DNA from: Solirubrobacteraceae bacterium
GTDB lineage: Bacteria; Actinomycetota; Thermoleophilia; Solirubrobacterales; Solirubrobacteraceae
Assembly: GCA_016462625.1 (NCBI GenBank)
Contig: JAEMSV010000082.1
Span: 1-16,344, forward strand
DNA: 16,344 nt
Reading direction: 5' to 3'
Positions 1-8,106 of this stretch are shown here, one piece after another. Every line of letters begins with the position of its first letter. The stretch's first letter is position 1. A program made the translations under genes and the position numbers. Under the pieces are notes generated by a model, which saw only the letters and a list, made by a program, of their open reading frames with translations, had not been told where the DNA came from and did no database searches.

Positions 1-147
1 GGCGCGATCGATCCGGCGAGCGCCGGTGAGGTGCCGGGGATCGCGGCGGTCGGCGAGCTACCGGCGCCACTGGGGATCCTGCTGGCCTGCATGCTCGCCG
101 GTGCGGTCGTCCTCGGCGTGAACCGCTTCCGGCACCGCGGCGCTTAG
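1..147 (+). CDS. C-terminal end of a membrane-anchored protein (5' end outside window)
   Basis: Frame 1 is open from the window edge to a TAG at 145-147, giving 48 residues. The visible part has a Gly/Ala/Pro-rich stretch, then one hydrophobic segment (about residues 21-40, core LGILLACMLAGAVVLGV), and ends in a short basic tail (NRFRHRGA). This is the layout of a C-terminal membrane anchor with a positive cytoplasmic end, as in a protein whose bulk lies outside the cell. The family cannot be named from this fragment. Its stop codon overlaps the stop codon of the convergent MerR gene by two bases. High-GC codon choice with GC-rich third positions supports real coding. Confidence 0.6.
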   Translation, partial: GAIDPASAGEVPGIAAVGELPAPLGILLACMLAGAVVLGVNRFRHRGA

Positions 148-929
148 CGCCCGCGCCGGTGCCCGCGCCGGCGGTGTGACGACGAGCTCGAGGACGCGCT
201 CTTGCGCACCCGCTCGAGCTCGCGCCCGAACGCATCCTCGGCGGCCTGGCTCATGAGCGGCTCGAAGACCGCGAGGTAGGCCTCGGAGGCCAGCGGGCGC
301 AGGCGCTCGAGCGCGGTGCGGACGTTCTCCCACTGGTCATCGGGCATGCCGGCCTCCTCGAAGGGCTTCCACACGCCTTCGAGGAAGAGCTTCACGAACT
401 CGCGCGCGGCGGCCCGGGCGTGGCGGTGCAGGCGGTCGATGAGGTCGAGCGCCAGGTCCGGGTCGATCCCGAGCTCGTTGAGCGTGACGCCCGCCCGGAA
501 GAGCCGGGGGCTGACGATCTCGAAGCGCCCGTCGCCGACCGGGCGCATGATCCCGGCCTTCACCGACCGCTGCATGCGCTCCGGGGTCGCCGCCGACCCG
601 AGGCGGGCGAAGACCTCCTCGGCGTCGAGGATCTCGGAGTGCTCCGTCTCGAAGCCCGAGAGCAGCATCTGCCGCAGCGTCGCGGCCTCCTCGCCGAAGC
701 GGTCGTTCTGCAGCAGGTGTCCAATTGCGGCCAGGTTGAAGCCGTCGGCCTGCAGGTTGCGGATCAGCTGCAGCCGCTCGAGGTGCGCGGCGCCGTAGAA
801 CCCCGTCCGGCCCCGGACTTCCGGGGGCGGGAGCAGCCCGCGCGACTGGTGGGCGCGGATGTTGCGGACGCTCTGACCCGACTGGATGGCCAGCTGTTCG
901 ATCGTCAGGTCGTACGCGGTGGTCGACAC
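144..929 (-). CDS. MerR-family transcriptional regulator with a second HTH-like half
   Basis: The 261-residue protein starts with a MerR-type winged helix-turn-helix at about residues 8-75: LTIEQLAIQSGQSVRNIRAH, then RGLLPPPEVRG, FYGAAHLERL and a helix with LQADGFNLAAIGHLL. Residues 101-145 (LDAEEVFARLG, later GIMRPVGDGRFEIVSPRLF) look like a second, degenerate MerR-like HTH. Residues 146-225 are helical and resemble the effector half of actinobacterial MerR proteins of this layout. The tail is poly-Ser (246-251) followed by an Arg/His-rich end. No metal-binding Cys cluster is visible, so a classical mercury or copper sensor is unlikely. Translation starts at GTG (927-929) with no clear Shine-Dalgarno site. 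TAGACT on the minus strand (945-940) is a possible -10. The gene is divergent from the membrane protein at 986 and probably controls it and itself through the repeats between them. The inducer is unknown. Confidence 0.88.
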   Translation of the reverse strand: MSTTAYDLTIEQLAIQSGQSVRNIRAHQSRGLLPPPEVRGRTGFYGAAHLERLQLIRNLQADGFNLAAIGHLLQNDRFGEEAATLRQMLLSGFETEHSEILDAEEVFARLGSAATPERMQRSVKAGIMRPVGDGRFEIVSPRLFRAGVTLNELGIDPDLALDLIDRLHRHARAAAREFVKLFLEGVWKPFEEAGMPDDQWENVRTALERLRPLASEAYLAVFEPLMSQAAEDAFGRELERVRKSASSSSSSHRRRGHRRGR

Positions 930-985
930 GGTCCTCAGAAGTCTACCCGCAGCGATGTAACATAGATTGATGTAACATAGGCCTC
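930..985. promoter_or_regulatory. Divergent promoter/operator with a 12-bp direct repeat
   Basis: The 56-bp gap between the MerR gene and the membrane protein gene contains GATGTAACATAG twice, exactly, at 954-965 and 969-980, starting 15 bp apart. The core ATGTAACAT is palindromic except for its central base, as expected of a dimer binding site. Each copy also includes TAACAT, a plausible -10 element. From the second copy (973-978), transcription would start at or next to the ATG at 986, giving a leaderless mRNA, which fits the lack of a Shine-Dalgarno site. MerR proteins usually bind within the promoter they control. The repeat is seen directly; the role as operator is inferred. Confidence 0.7.
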
Positions 986-2869
986 ATGTCATCTCTGACA
1001 CCTCTTTTCGCGGCAGCCGCTGCCGACGCCCCTGCGGGCGGCGCGGCCATCGACCAGGTGGCCATCGCCACGGTCTCCGCCTCCATCCTCACCGCGGCCC
1101 TCCTCTGGATCGGCCTCCGCTATCGCGCCGGCGGCGTCGCCTGGCTGCGATCCCTCGGCGTCTTCGCCGCGCGTCACTCCGGCCTGCCTGCGTGGGCCGC
1201 CGTCTCGGCGCAGCTCGCCGGCGCCTCCCTGCTCGTCGCGTTCCTCGGCATGTACTGGGACATCTCCCTGCACATCGACGTGGGCCGGGACGAGGGACCG
1301 CTCGCGAACCCCGCGCACTACCTGATCCTCATCGGGCTCTACGGCCTGCTCGCGTCCGGCTTCCTCGCGGTCGTGATGGCCGACGAGGACAAGCCGAGCC
1401 CCGCCGCCATCAAGCTCAACGACCACTGGCACGCGCCGCTGGGCGGCGTGCTGATGATCGCCTGCGGCGGCTACGCGCTGCTCGGCTTCCCGCTCGACGA
1501 CGTCTGGCACCGCCTGTTCGGCCAGGACGTCACGCTCTGGGGCCCGACGCACCTGATGCTCATCGGCGGCGCGGTCATGGGCCTCGTCGGCCTGCTGGTC
1601 ATCGTCTCGGAGGGTCGGCGCGCCGTCGAGGAGGACCACGCGGCGCCCACGTCCGTGATCGCGTATCTCGCGCACCACATCCGCACCGTCGGCCTGATGG
1701 GCGGATTCCTCGTCGGCCTCGCGACGTTCCAGGCGGAGTTCGACTGGGGCGTGCCGCAGTTCAACATGCTGTTCGAGCCCGCGCTCATCGCGGTGTCCGG
1801 CGCCATCGGCCTGGTCTGCGCCCGCATGTACCTCGGGCGCGGCGCGGCCGTCGCCGCGGCGATCGTCTACCTGCTGCTCCGCGGCGGGGTGTCGCTGATC
1901 GTCGGCCCGGTGTTCGGGCAGACGACGCCGCACTTCGCGCTGTACCTGCCCTCGGCGATCCTCGTCGAGCTCGTCTTCCTCATCGGCCCGAAGCTGGCCC
2001 GTGAACGCCCGTACGTCATGGGCGCCCTCGCCGGCCTCGTGGTTGGGACGGTCGGCTCGCTGGCCGAGTCCGCCTGGTCGCACGTCTGGATGCCGATGCC
2101 CTGGCCGTCCTCGATGCTGCCCGAGGCCCTCGTGGTCGGCGCGATCGCCGGCCTGGCCGGCGGCGTGATCGGCGCGTTCATGGGGCAGTGCCTGCGCCCC
2201 GAGGTCGACCTGCCGCGCCTGCGTCCCGGCCGCATCCTCGCGCCTGCCGCGCTGGGCGCGGTCATCGTGCTCTACGGCGTGCTGCTCTCCACGGGCGCGC
2301 AGTCGGGGGTCACCGGCACGGTCACGCTGCGCGACGTCGACAGCGGCCCGAACCGGACCGTCGAAGCGACGCTCCGGGTCACCCCCGCGTCCGCGACCGA
2401 CGATGTGCGCTGGATCACCGCGACGGCCTGGCAGGGCGGTGGCTTCCACGTCGACCACCTCGACCGGGTCGCCCCGGGCGTCTACCGGACGACCGAGCCG
2501 CTCCCGGTCCACGACGACTGGAAGGCGATGTTCCGCCTGCACCAGGGCAGCTCGATCATGGCGATGCCGATCCACCTGCCCGAGGACCGCGCGATCCCGG
2601 CGCCCGAGGTGCCCGCACCCGCGTCGTTCTCCCGCCCGTTCGTCGAGGACAAGCTCGTGCTCCAGCGCGAGGCGAAGACCGACGTTCCGGGCTGGCTGTG
2701 GACCGCCGCCGGGCTGGTCGTCCTCTTCATCACGCTGACACTGCTCGGCGCCCTGGGCTGGGGGCTCCTGCGACTCGCCGAGACCGGCGAGCCGCTGGAC
2801 CCGGACGGGGCGGTCGCCGCGGCATCGGCGAAGCCGGCGGTAGGTCCCACCCGGGCTGCGACCGCCTGA
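986..2869 (+). CDS. Conserved-type polytopic membrane protein with extracytoplasmic beta domain, function unknown
   Basis: This 627-residue protein has about 12 hydrophobic segments between residues 24 and 435 (for example 24-45, 70-92, 108-131, 185-207, 262-281, 286-306, 378-401, 417-435). A soluble stretch of about 130 residues follows (436-567), then one more membrane segment (568-597) and a short tail. Loop and membrane-edge motifs are rich in Trp, His and Asp: WDISLHIDVGRDEG (91-104), NDHWHAP (145-151), DDVWHRLFGQD (171-181), WGPTHLM (185-191) and EFDWGVPQF (251-259). They suggest ligands for a metal, heme or other cofactor, but no known family is firmly recognised. The soluble part (TGTVTLRDV, ATLRVTP, GVYRTTEPLPVHDDWKAM) resembles small Ig-like beta domains of the YtkA/FixH kind; this is an inference. 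The ATG at 986 lacks a Shine-Dalgarno site and is probably leaderless. Control by the adjacent MerR protein is likely. Confidence 0.85.
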   Translation: MSSLTPLFAAAAADAPAGGAAIDQVAIATVSASILTAALLWIGLRYRAGGVAWLRSLGVFAARHSGLPAWAAVSAQLAGASLLVAFLGMYWDISLHIDVGRDEGPLANPAHYLILIGLYGLLASGFLAVVMADEDKPSPAAIKLNDHWHAPLGGVLMIACGGYALLGFPLDDVWHRLFGQDVTLWGPTHLMLIGGAVMGLVGLLVIVSEGRRAVEEDHAAPTSVIAYLAHHIRTVGLMGGFLVGLATFQAEFDWGVPQFNMLFEPALIAVSGAIGLVCARMYLGRGAAVAAAIVYLLLRGGVSLIVGPVFGQTTPHFALYLPSAILVELVFLIGPKLARERPYVMGALAGLVVGTVGSLAESAWSHVWMPMPWPSSMLPEALVVGAIAGLAGGVIGAFMGQCLRPEVDLPRLRPGRILAPAALGAVIVLYGVLLSTGAQSGVTGTVTLRDVDSGPNRTVEATLRVTPASATDDVRWITATAWQGGGFHVDHLDRVAPGVYRTTEPLPVHDDWKAMFRLHQGSSIMAMPIHLPEDRAIPAPEVPAPASFSRPFVEDKLVLQREAKTDVPGWLWTAAGLVVLFITLTLLGALGWGLLRLAETGEPLDPDGAVAAASAKPAVGPTRAATA

Positions 2870-2943
2870 ACGCGGCAGCGGCCGCGTAACTCGCGTGGGA
2901 CCTCCCGGTTGGAGGGGCACCACACCCCGACCGACCGGGAGGA
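2842..2943 (+). promoter_or_regulatory. Overlapping inverted repeats covering the RBS of the next gene
   Basis: CCTCCCGGT (2901-2909) is the exact reverse complement of ACCGGGAGG (2934-2942). The right arm contains most of the Shine-Dalgarno sequence GGGAGGA (2937-2943) of the gene starting at 2947. GGGG (2914-2917) and CCCC (2925-2928) extend the stem inside. A second exact 9-bp inverted repeat, AGGTCCCAC (2842-2850) with GTGGGACCT (2895-2903), shares bases 2901-2903 with the first, so the two stems compete. This is compatible with translational control or with a terminator; no known riboswitch class is recognised. Confidence 0.5.
2870..2887 (+). terminator. GC-rich hairpin just after the membrane protein gene
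   Basis: ACGCGGC (2870-2876) and GCCGCGT (2881-2887) form a perfect 7-bp stem with a 4-base loop (AGCG), starting one base after the TGA stop at 2867-2869. There is no T-tract. Such bare hairpins are common candidate terminators in high-GC actinobacteria. It could also just be part of the larger structured region that follows. Confidence 0.45.
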
Positions 2944-2946
2944 ACC

Positions 2947-4932
2947 ATGCGACAGAACCCGACAGGTGCGAGACTGCTGAGCGCACGGACGCGATCCCGT
3001 CTCCCGACCGAGGACCGCACGACGCCCATGACACTCCGCGCCGGACTGCTCGCCATCGCCGTGCTCGCAGCAGCGGCGCCGAGCGCTGCCGCCGACAGCT
3101 ACTGCGCGACCCCGGCCACCGGCTGCGACCACGCGCCGACCTCTCTGGCTTCTGCCATCACCGACGCCAACGCCCGGGCGGGCGATGACGTCATCAAGCT
3201 CGGCGCGACGACGTACTCGACCGCGATCCCGATCATCAACGACAGCGGCGCGAGCACCGGCCGCACCGAGCTCGTCGGGCCCGGGGCCGCGTATACGACG
3301 CTCGCGCCGCCGTCGCTCAACGGCCTCGCCGCGATCCGGTCGGTGGACCCGCTGAGCATCAGCGGCGTGAAGATCACCGTCAACGGCGCGTCCGGCGCCG
3401 GCGCGATCCGGACGATCGCGTCGCTCGACGCCTCCGACATCGAGATCCGGACGTCCGGGACCCCGACGACGCCGTTCGGCATCTACGCGCAGGGCGGCGG
3501 CACGGTCGAGCGGGCCAACATCGCGATGAACGACGGCGCGACGTGCATCACGGGCGTCACGACCGCGCGCCTGAACGTGCGCTCGGCCTCGATCAGCGAC
3601 TGCGCGACCGCCGTGCTCGCCGGCGGGACGGCCAACCCCGGCAACGTGTGGGTCGAGCGCAGTCTCGTCGCCGGGAACCTCTGGGCCATGCGGGTGCTCG
3701 GCGGCGACTCCGCCGCGTCGAGCACCGGGCTCATCGCGAACTCGCTCGTGACCTCGAGCGACGGGACAGCCCTGATGGCCGACGCCGACGACGGGAACGC
3801 GCTGTTCATCGTCGATCACGTCACCGCGCTCCCGGGAAATGGGACGAACACCCTGCTCGGCGCCCGGACGACCACCGCCGGCAAGGTCGCGACGATGGGG
3901 GTGCGCGGCAGCATCCTCGTGGCCGGACCCGGCTTCACGATCGGCCGCAAGGGCGTGAACGGCAACGCGAACATCCAGACGACGTACAGCAACCTCGACG
4001 ACAGCGCCGGCGAGGTCAACTCGACCGGGCCGGGCGTGTACACGGCGGGAACGGGGAACACGAACCTCACGCCCGGGTTCGTCAGCAGCCACAACTTCCA
4101 CCTGCGGCCGGACTCGCCGCTGCTCGACCGCGACCCGGGCGCCATCCTGCCGAGCACGTCACCGCTCGACTTCGACGGGGTCTACCGGAAGGTCGGGCCC
4201 GGCATGGACCTGGGCGCGTACGAGCTGCCCGCGGCGCCGGTCGTCCCGGTGCCGTCGATCACCGACCTGACGATCGGCACCGCGACGGTCAACGCGAGCG
4301 TCGACACCGGCGGCCTCGCCACGGACGTCGAGGTGCGGGTGTACGGCCAGGGTCCGTACACCCCGTACACGCTCCCGAAGGTCAAGGGCGCCGGCACGCC
4401 CGTCGCGGTGGCGCAGGCGCTCACCGGCCTGGCGCCGGGCGCGCAGTATCGCGTCGAGGTGGTCGCGACCAACGACAGCGGGACCGTCACGAGCCCGAGC
4501 GTCCTGTTCACCGTCCCCGAGCCCCCGGCCGCCGTTCCGGGGCCGACGGTGCTGCCCGGTGCCGGCACGCCCGTCGCTCCGGTGACGACGCGGGCCCGGA
4601 TCACCGGGTTCGCGGTCCTCCCCTTCACGGGGCTGAAGAAGGCCAGGGCCCGGCTGACGCTGAACACGGCGGCCACCGTCAGCTTCCGCCTGGCGCGCAA
4701 GCGCACCGGCCGCAAGCTCGGCACGCGGTGCTCGCTGAAGGCCAAGCGGGGCAAGCGATGCACGAAGCTCTCGGTGCTCTCCGGGAAGCTCTCGCGGAAG
4801 CTGCCCGCGGGCACCACGACCCTCACGTTCGGCGACAAGCTGTTCGCGCGGACGGCCCCGAAGGGGACCTACGTGCTCACGGCTTCGATCGGCGGGAAGG
4901 CCGCCGCGACGGTGAGCTTCACGTTGCGCTAG
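2947..4932 (+). CDS. Secreted beta-helix-like protein with FnIII and basic C-terminal module
   Basis: The start at 2947 is supported by GGGAGGA four bases upstream and gives 661 residues. A clean signal peptide begins only at an internal Met (residue 28, ATG at 3028): MTLRAGLLAIAVLAAAAPSA, with cleavage likely after the Ala run at 46-49. Either the n-region is long or the true start is 3028. Residues 50-425 match secreted right-handed beta-helix proteins: an N-terminal SLASAITDANA-type element, many short beta repeats, and an ending LDFDGVYRKVGPGMDLGAYE (407-426). Residues 432-523 form a fibronectin type III-like domain (LTGLAPGAQYRVEVVATND at 492-510). Residues 548-661 are a Lys/Arg-rich beta module with two Cys (C595, C605). 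An extracellular adhesive or polysaccharide-binding role is plausible but unproven. The gene ends four bases before the convergent oxidoreductase gene. Confidence 0.82.
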   Translation: MRQNPTGARLLSARTRSRLPTEDRTTPMTLRAGLLAIAVLAAAAPSAAADSYCATPATGCDHAPTSLASAITDANARAGDDVIKLGATTYSTAIPIINDSGASTGRTELVGPGAAYTTLAPPSLNGLAAIRSVDPLSISGVKITVNGASGAGAIRTIASLDASDIEIRTSGTPTTPFGIYAQGGGTVERANIAMNDGATCITGVTTARLNVRSASISDCATAVLAGGTANPGNVWVERSLVAGNLWAMRVLGGDSAASSTGLIANSLVTSSDGTALMADADDGNALFIVDHVTALPGNGTNTLLGARTTTAGKVATMGVRGSILVAGPGFTIGRKGVNGNANIQTTYSNLDDSAGEVNSTGPGVYTAGTGNTNLTPGFVSSHNFHLRPDSPLLDRDPGAILPSTSPLDFDGVYRKVGPGMDLGAYELPAAPVVPVPSITDLTIGTATVNASVDTGGLATDVEVRVYGQGPYTPYTLPKVKGAGTPVAVAQALTGLAPGAQYRVEVVATNDSGTVTSPSVLFTVPEPPAAVPGPTVLPGAGTPVAPVTTRARITGFAVLPFTGLKKARARLTLNTAATVSFRLARKRTGRKLGTRCSLKAKRGKRCTKLSVLSGKLSRKLPAGTTTLTFGDKLFARTAPKGTYVLTASIGGKAAATVSFTLR

Positions 4933-4936
4933 CGGG

Positions 4937-6160
4937 CTAGCGGTGGCGCATGCGCGTGGCGCTGTCGCGCGCACCCGCCGCCGCGAACGCCGCCAGGGCC
5001 GCCAGCGGCTTGCGCTCGGGATCGGGGTCGAGCCCCGCGCCCAGCCGCCAGATCTGCTGGGTGTGCCACTGCAGGTCGGCGATCGCGTCGGCGCGCTTGA
5101 AGCCGATCCGGCGTGGATGCCAGTTCGCGCTGCCGCCGCCGTTGAGGAGGGTGGCCGGCAGCTCCGGCTCGACGACCATCGGGCGGGCGATGCCGATGAC
5201 GTCGACCGCGCCCTCCTCGAGGACGGCGTTCATCGCCTCGGAGCTGCGCAGCCCGCCGGTCAGCATCAGCGGCATCCGGGTCCGCTCACGCACCTTGCGC
5301 GCGTATTCGAGGAAGTACGCCTCGCGCTCGCGCGTGCTCTCGCGCTGCTCCTCGAGGTCACCGACCATCGCGGCGCGCTCGTAGGTCCCGCCGGAGATCT
5401 CGAGCAGGTCGACGCCCTCGGCCTCGAGCGTCTCGACGACCGCCATCGACTCCTCCTCGGTGAAGCCGCCGCGCTGGAAATCGGCGCTGTTCAGCTTCAC
5501 CCCGAGCGGGGTCTGGCCGCCGATCTCGTCGCGGACCGCGCGGACGATCTCGACGAGGAACCGGCGCCGCCGCTCGGGGTCGCCGCCCCACGCGTCCTGG
5601 CGCTGGTTGGTCAGCGGGGAGAGGAACTGGCTGACGAGGTAGCCGTGCGCGCCGTGGATCTGCACGCCGGTGAAGCCCGCGCGGACGACGGTCTCGGCGG
5701 TCGTCGCGAAGGCGTTGATGATCTGGTGGATCTCGGTGTCGGTCAGCGTGCGCGGCTTGGCAAACGCGGACTGCAGGCCCTTCAGCGGCACCGCCGACGG
5801 CGCGACGGGCCGGCGGCTCAGCATGCGCGGCGACTGGCGGCCCGGGTGGTTGATCTGCACCAGCGCCTGGGTGCCGTGCTGCGTGGCGGCGTCGGCCCAC
5901 GCCTGCAGCGCCGCGAAGTCGCGGTCGTCATCGACCACGACGTTGCGCGGCTCGCCGAGCGCCCGGCGGTCGACCATCACGTTGCCGGTGATGAGCATCC
6001 CCGCGCCACCCGCAGACCACCGCTCGTACAGGCGGACGAGCTTGTCGGTCGGGGCGTTCGTCGCGGCATCGCCGAGCTGCTCGCTCATCGCGGACTTCGC
6101 GAGGCGGTTGGGCAGGTCGACCCCGCAGGGAAGGGACAGGGGATCGTTCAGCGCGGCCAT
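4937..6160 (-). CDS. Old Yellow Enzyme-family NADH:flavin oxidoreductase (FMN-dependent)
   Basis: This 407-residue TIM-barrel flavoenzyme carries the usual family motifs: LPNRLAKSAMSE (16-27), QINHPGRQ (102-109), IHGAHGYLVSQFLSPLTNQR (168-187), DAWGGDPERRRRF (189-201), LMLTGGLRS (298-306) and GIARPMV (323-329). The His in HGAHGYL and the basic and glycine residues near the C-terminal barrel strands are those that hold FMN and substrate in this family. It lacks the iron-sulfur and dinucleotide-binding extension of 2,4-dienoyl-CoA reductase, so it is a single-domain member that reduces activated alkenes or related substrates with NAD(P)H. The substrate cannot be told. The ATG at 6158-6160 has AGGA seven bases upstream, inside the end of the DUF2294 gene region, and only nine bases separate the two genes, so they form an operon. 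Confidence 0.93.
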   Translation of the reverse strand: MAALNDPLSLPCGVDLPNRLAKSAMSEQLGDAATNAPTDKLVRLYERWSAGGAGMLITGNVMVDRRALGEPRNVVVDDDRDFAALQAWADAATQHGTQALVQINHPGRQSPRMLSRRPVAPSAVPLKGLQSAFAKPRTLTDTEIHQIINAFATTAETVVRAGFTGVQIHGAHGYLVSQFLSPLTNQRQDAWGGDPERRRRFLVEIVRAVRDEIGGQTPLGVKLNSADFQRGGFTEEESMAVVETLEAEGVDLLEISGGTYERAAMVGDLEEQRESTREREAYFLEYARKVRERTRMPLMLTGGLRSSEAMNAVLEEGAVDVIGIARPMVVEPELPATLLNGGGSANWHPRRIGFKRADAIADLQWHTQQIWRLGAGLDPDPERKPLAALAAFAAAGARDSATRMRHR

Positions 6161-6169
6161 CGGGGCATC

Positions 6170-6553
6170 CTACTGATCGGTAGCTCGTGGCGGGGCCTCG
6201 GGCTCGAGCAGGAAGATCTTGACGGTGACATCGGGCTGGACCTCGCGCGCGGCCAGACACACGGTGACGTGTCGGCCCGAGATGCGCTCGACCTCGCCGA
6301 CGAGCCGCTCCTGTGCGGCGGCGTGCAGCGCCTCGCGTGCTTCGAGCGCGACACGCGCCCGGCCGGTATCGACCAGCGTGCGCTCGGCGCGCGTGAGCGT
6401 CTCCTCCAGAACGACGGCGATGACGTCGTCGCCGATGTATGTCCGGGCGCGTGTCGGTCCGCGGCCGTTGTGGTCGCCGACGATCTTGACGACTGCGTTC
6501 GAGATCTCCGCCGCCTGCTGGCCGCCGCGGCGCAGCTCATCCGTGCTGGTCAT
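6170..6553 (-). CDS. DUF2294 domain protein
   Basis: The frame is open further upstream, but the recognisable domain starts near the ATG at 6551-6553, which has GGAAG three bases upstream; this gives 127 residues. The sequence follows the DUF2294 pattern: an N-terminal helix (AAEISNAVVKIVGDHNGRGP, 14-33), TRARTYIGDDVIAVVLEETL (34-53), TRAERTLVDTGRARVALEAR (54-73), a helix, then ISGRHVTVCLAA (91-102) and DVTVKIFLLEP (108-118). The family is small, soluble and of uncertain biochemical role; some databases label it a sodium-translocating decarboxylase-related domain, which I would not take as function. The gene precedes the flavin oxidoreductase by nine bases and is presumably co-transcribed with it. 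A potentially structured leader lies just upstream. Confidence 0.85.
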   Translation of the reverse strand: MTSTDELRRGGQQAAEISNAVVKIVGDHNGRGPTRARTYIGDDVIAVVLEETLTRAERTLVDTGRARVALEAREALHAAAQERLVGEVERISGRHVTVCLAAREVQPDVTVKIFLLEPEAPPRATDQ

Positions 6554-6572
6554 GTCTTCCGTGCGTTCTCCT

Positions 6573-6631
6573 GCCTCCCGGGAGCGCGGCATCTGTGCGA
6601 GGGCGGGAGGCAATACCGGCTCGGGAGATGC
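6573..6631 (-). promoter_or_regulatory. Potentially structured leader upstream of the DUF2294-oxidoreductase operon
   Basis: Two exact inverted repeats interlock here: GCCTCCCG (6573-6580) with CGGGAGGC (6604-6611), and GCATCT (6589-6594) with AGATGC (6626-6631). Read on the minus strand, the second pair encloses CTCCCGAGCCGG and TGCCTCCCG, and the first pair ends about 20 bases before the ATG, beside GGCAGGAGA. Because the two pairs overlap in a crossing order, they would form either a pseudoknot or alternative states. I cannot assign it to a known riboswitch class. Confidence 0.4.
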
Positions 6632-6667
6632 GCGCGTGCGGACAGTTCCTCCCGGAGGGAAGCCCCG

Positions 6668-6704
6668 CTGCGACCCGCGCCGACAAGCTAGCGATGGGTC
6701 GCAG
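6668..6704 (-). terminator. Hairpin downstream of the chemoreceptor-like gene
   Basis: CTGCGACCC (6668-6676) and GGGTCGCAG (6696-6704) are exact reverse complements, a 9-bp GC-rich stem around a 19-base loop. The hairpin begins 34 bases after the stop of the minus-strand gene at 6738 and before the DUF2294 operon on the same strand, so it is well placed as a terminator separating the two units. No T-run follows. Confidence 0.55.
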
Positions 6705-6737
6705 CCGTTCGCATCCGGGAAGTCCCGCAGTCTGGGA

Positions 6738-8106
<1,369 letters not shown>

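Noticed and set aside
989..3034. Long open frame on the minus strand opposite the membrane protein gene
   Set aside because: Its translation is a low-complexity Arg/Asp/Glu/Gly-rich string typical of the antisense shadow of GC-rich genes, with no domain. The plus-strand gene has clear membrane segments.
2482..4101. Long minus-strand open frame across the membrane protein and beta-helix genes
   Set aside because: Composition is Arg/Ala/Gly/Asp-biased shadow sequence, and it crosses two genes with well-supported features on the other strand.
6573..6631. Molybdenum-cofactor (Moco) riboswitch in the DUF2294 leader
   Set aside because: CTCCCGAGCC and TGCCTCCCG faintly recall my memory of that motif, but I cannot confirm the consensus, and neither downstream gene belongs to cofactor or molybdoenzyme pathways. 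I kept it only as an unclassified structured leader.
4943..6691. Long plus-strand open frame opposite the flavin oxidoreductase
   Set aside because: It is the antisense of a gene with unmistakable Old Yellow Enzyme motifs and has shadow-type composition.
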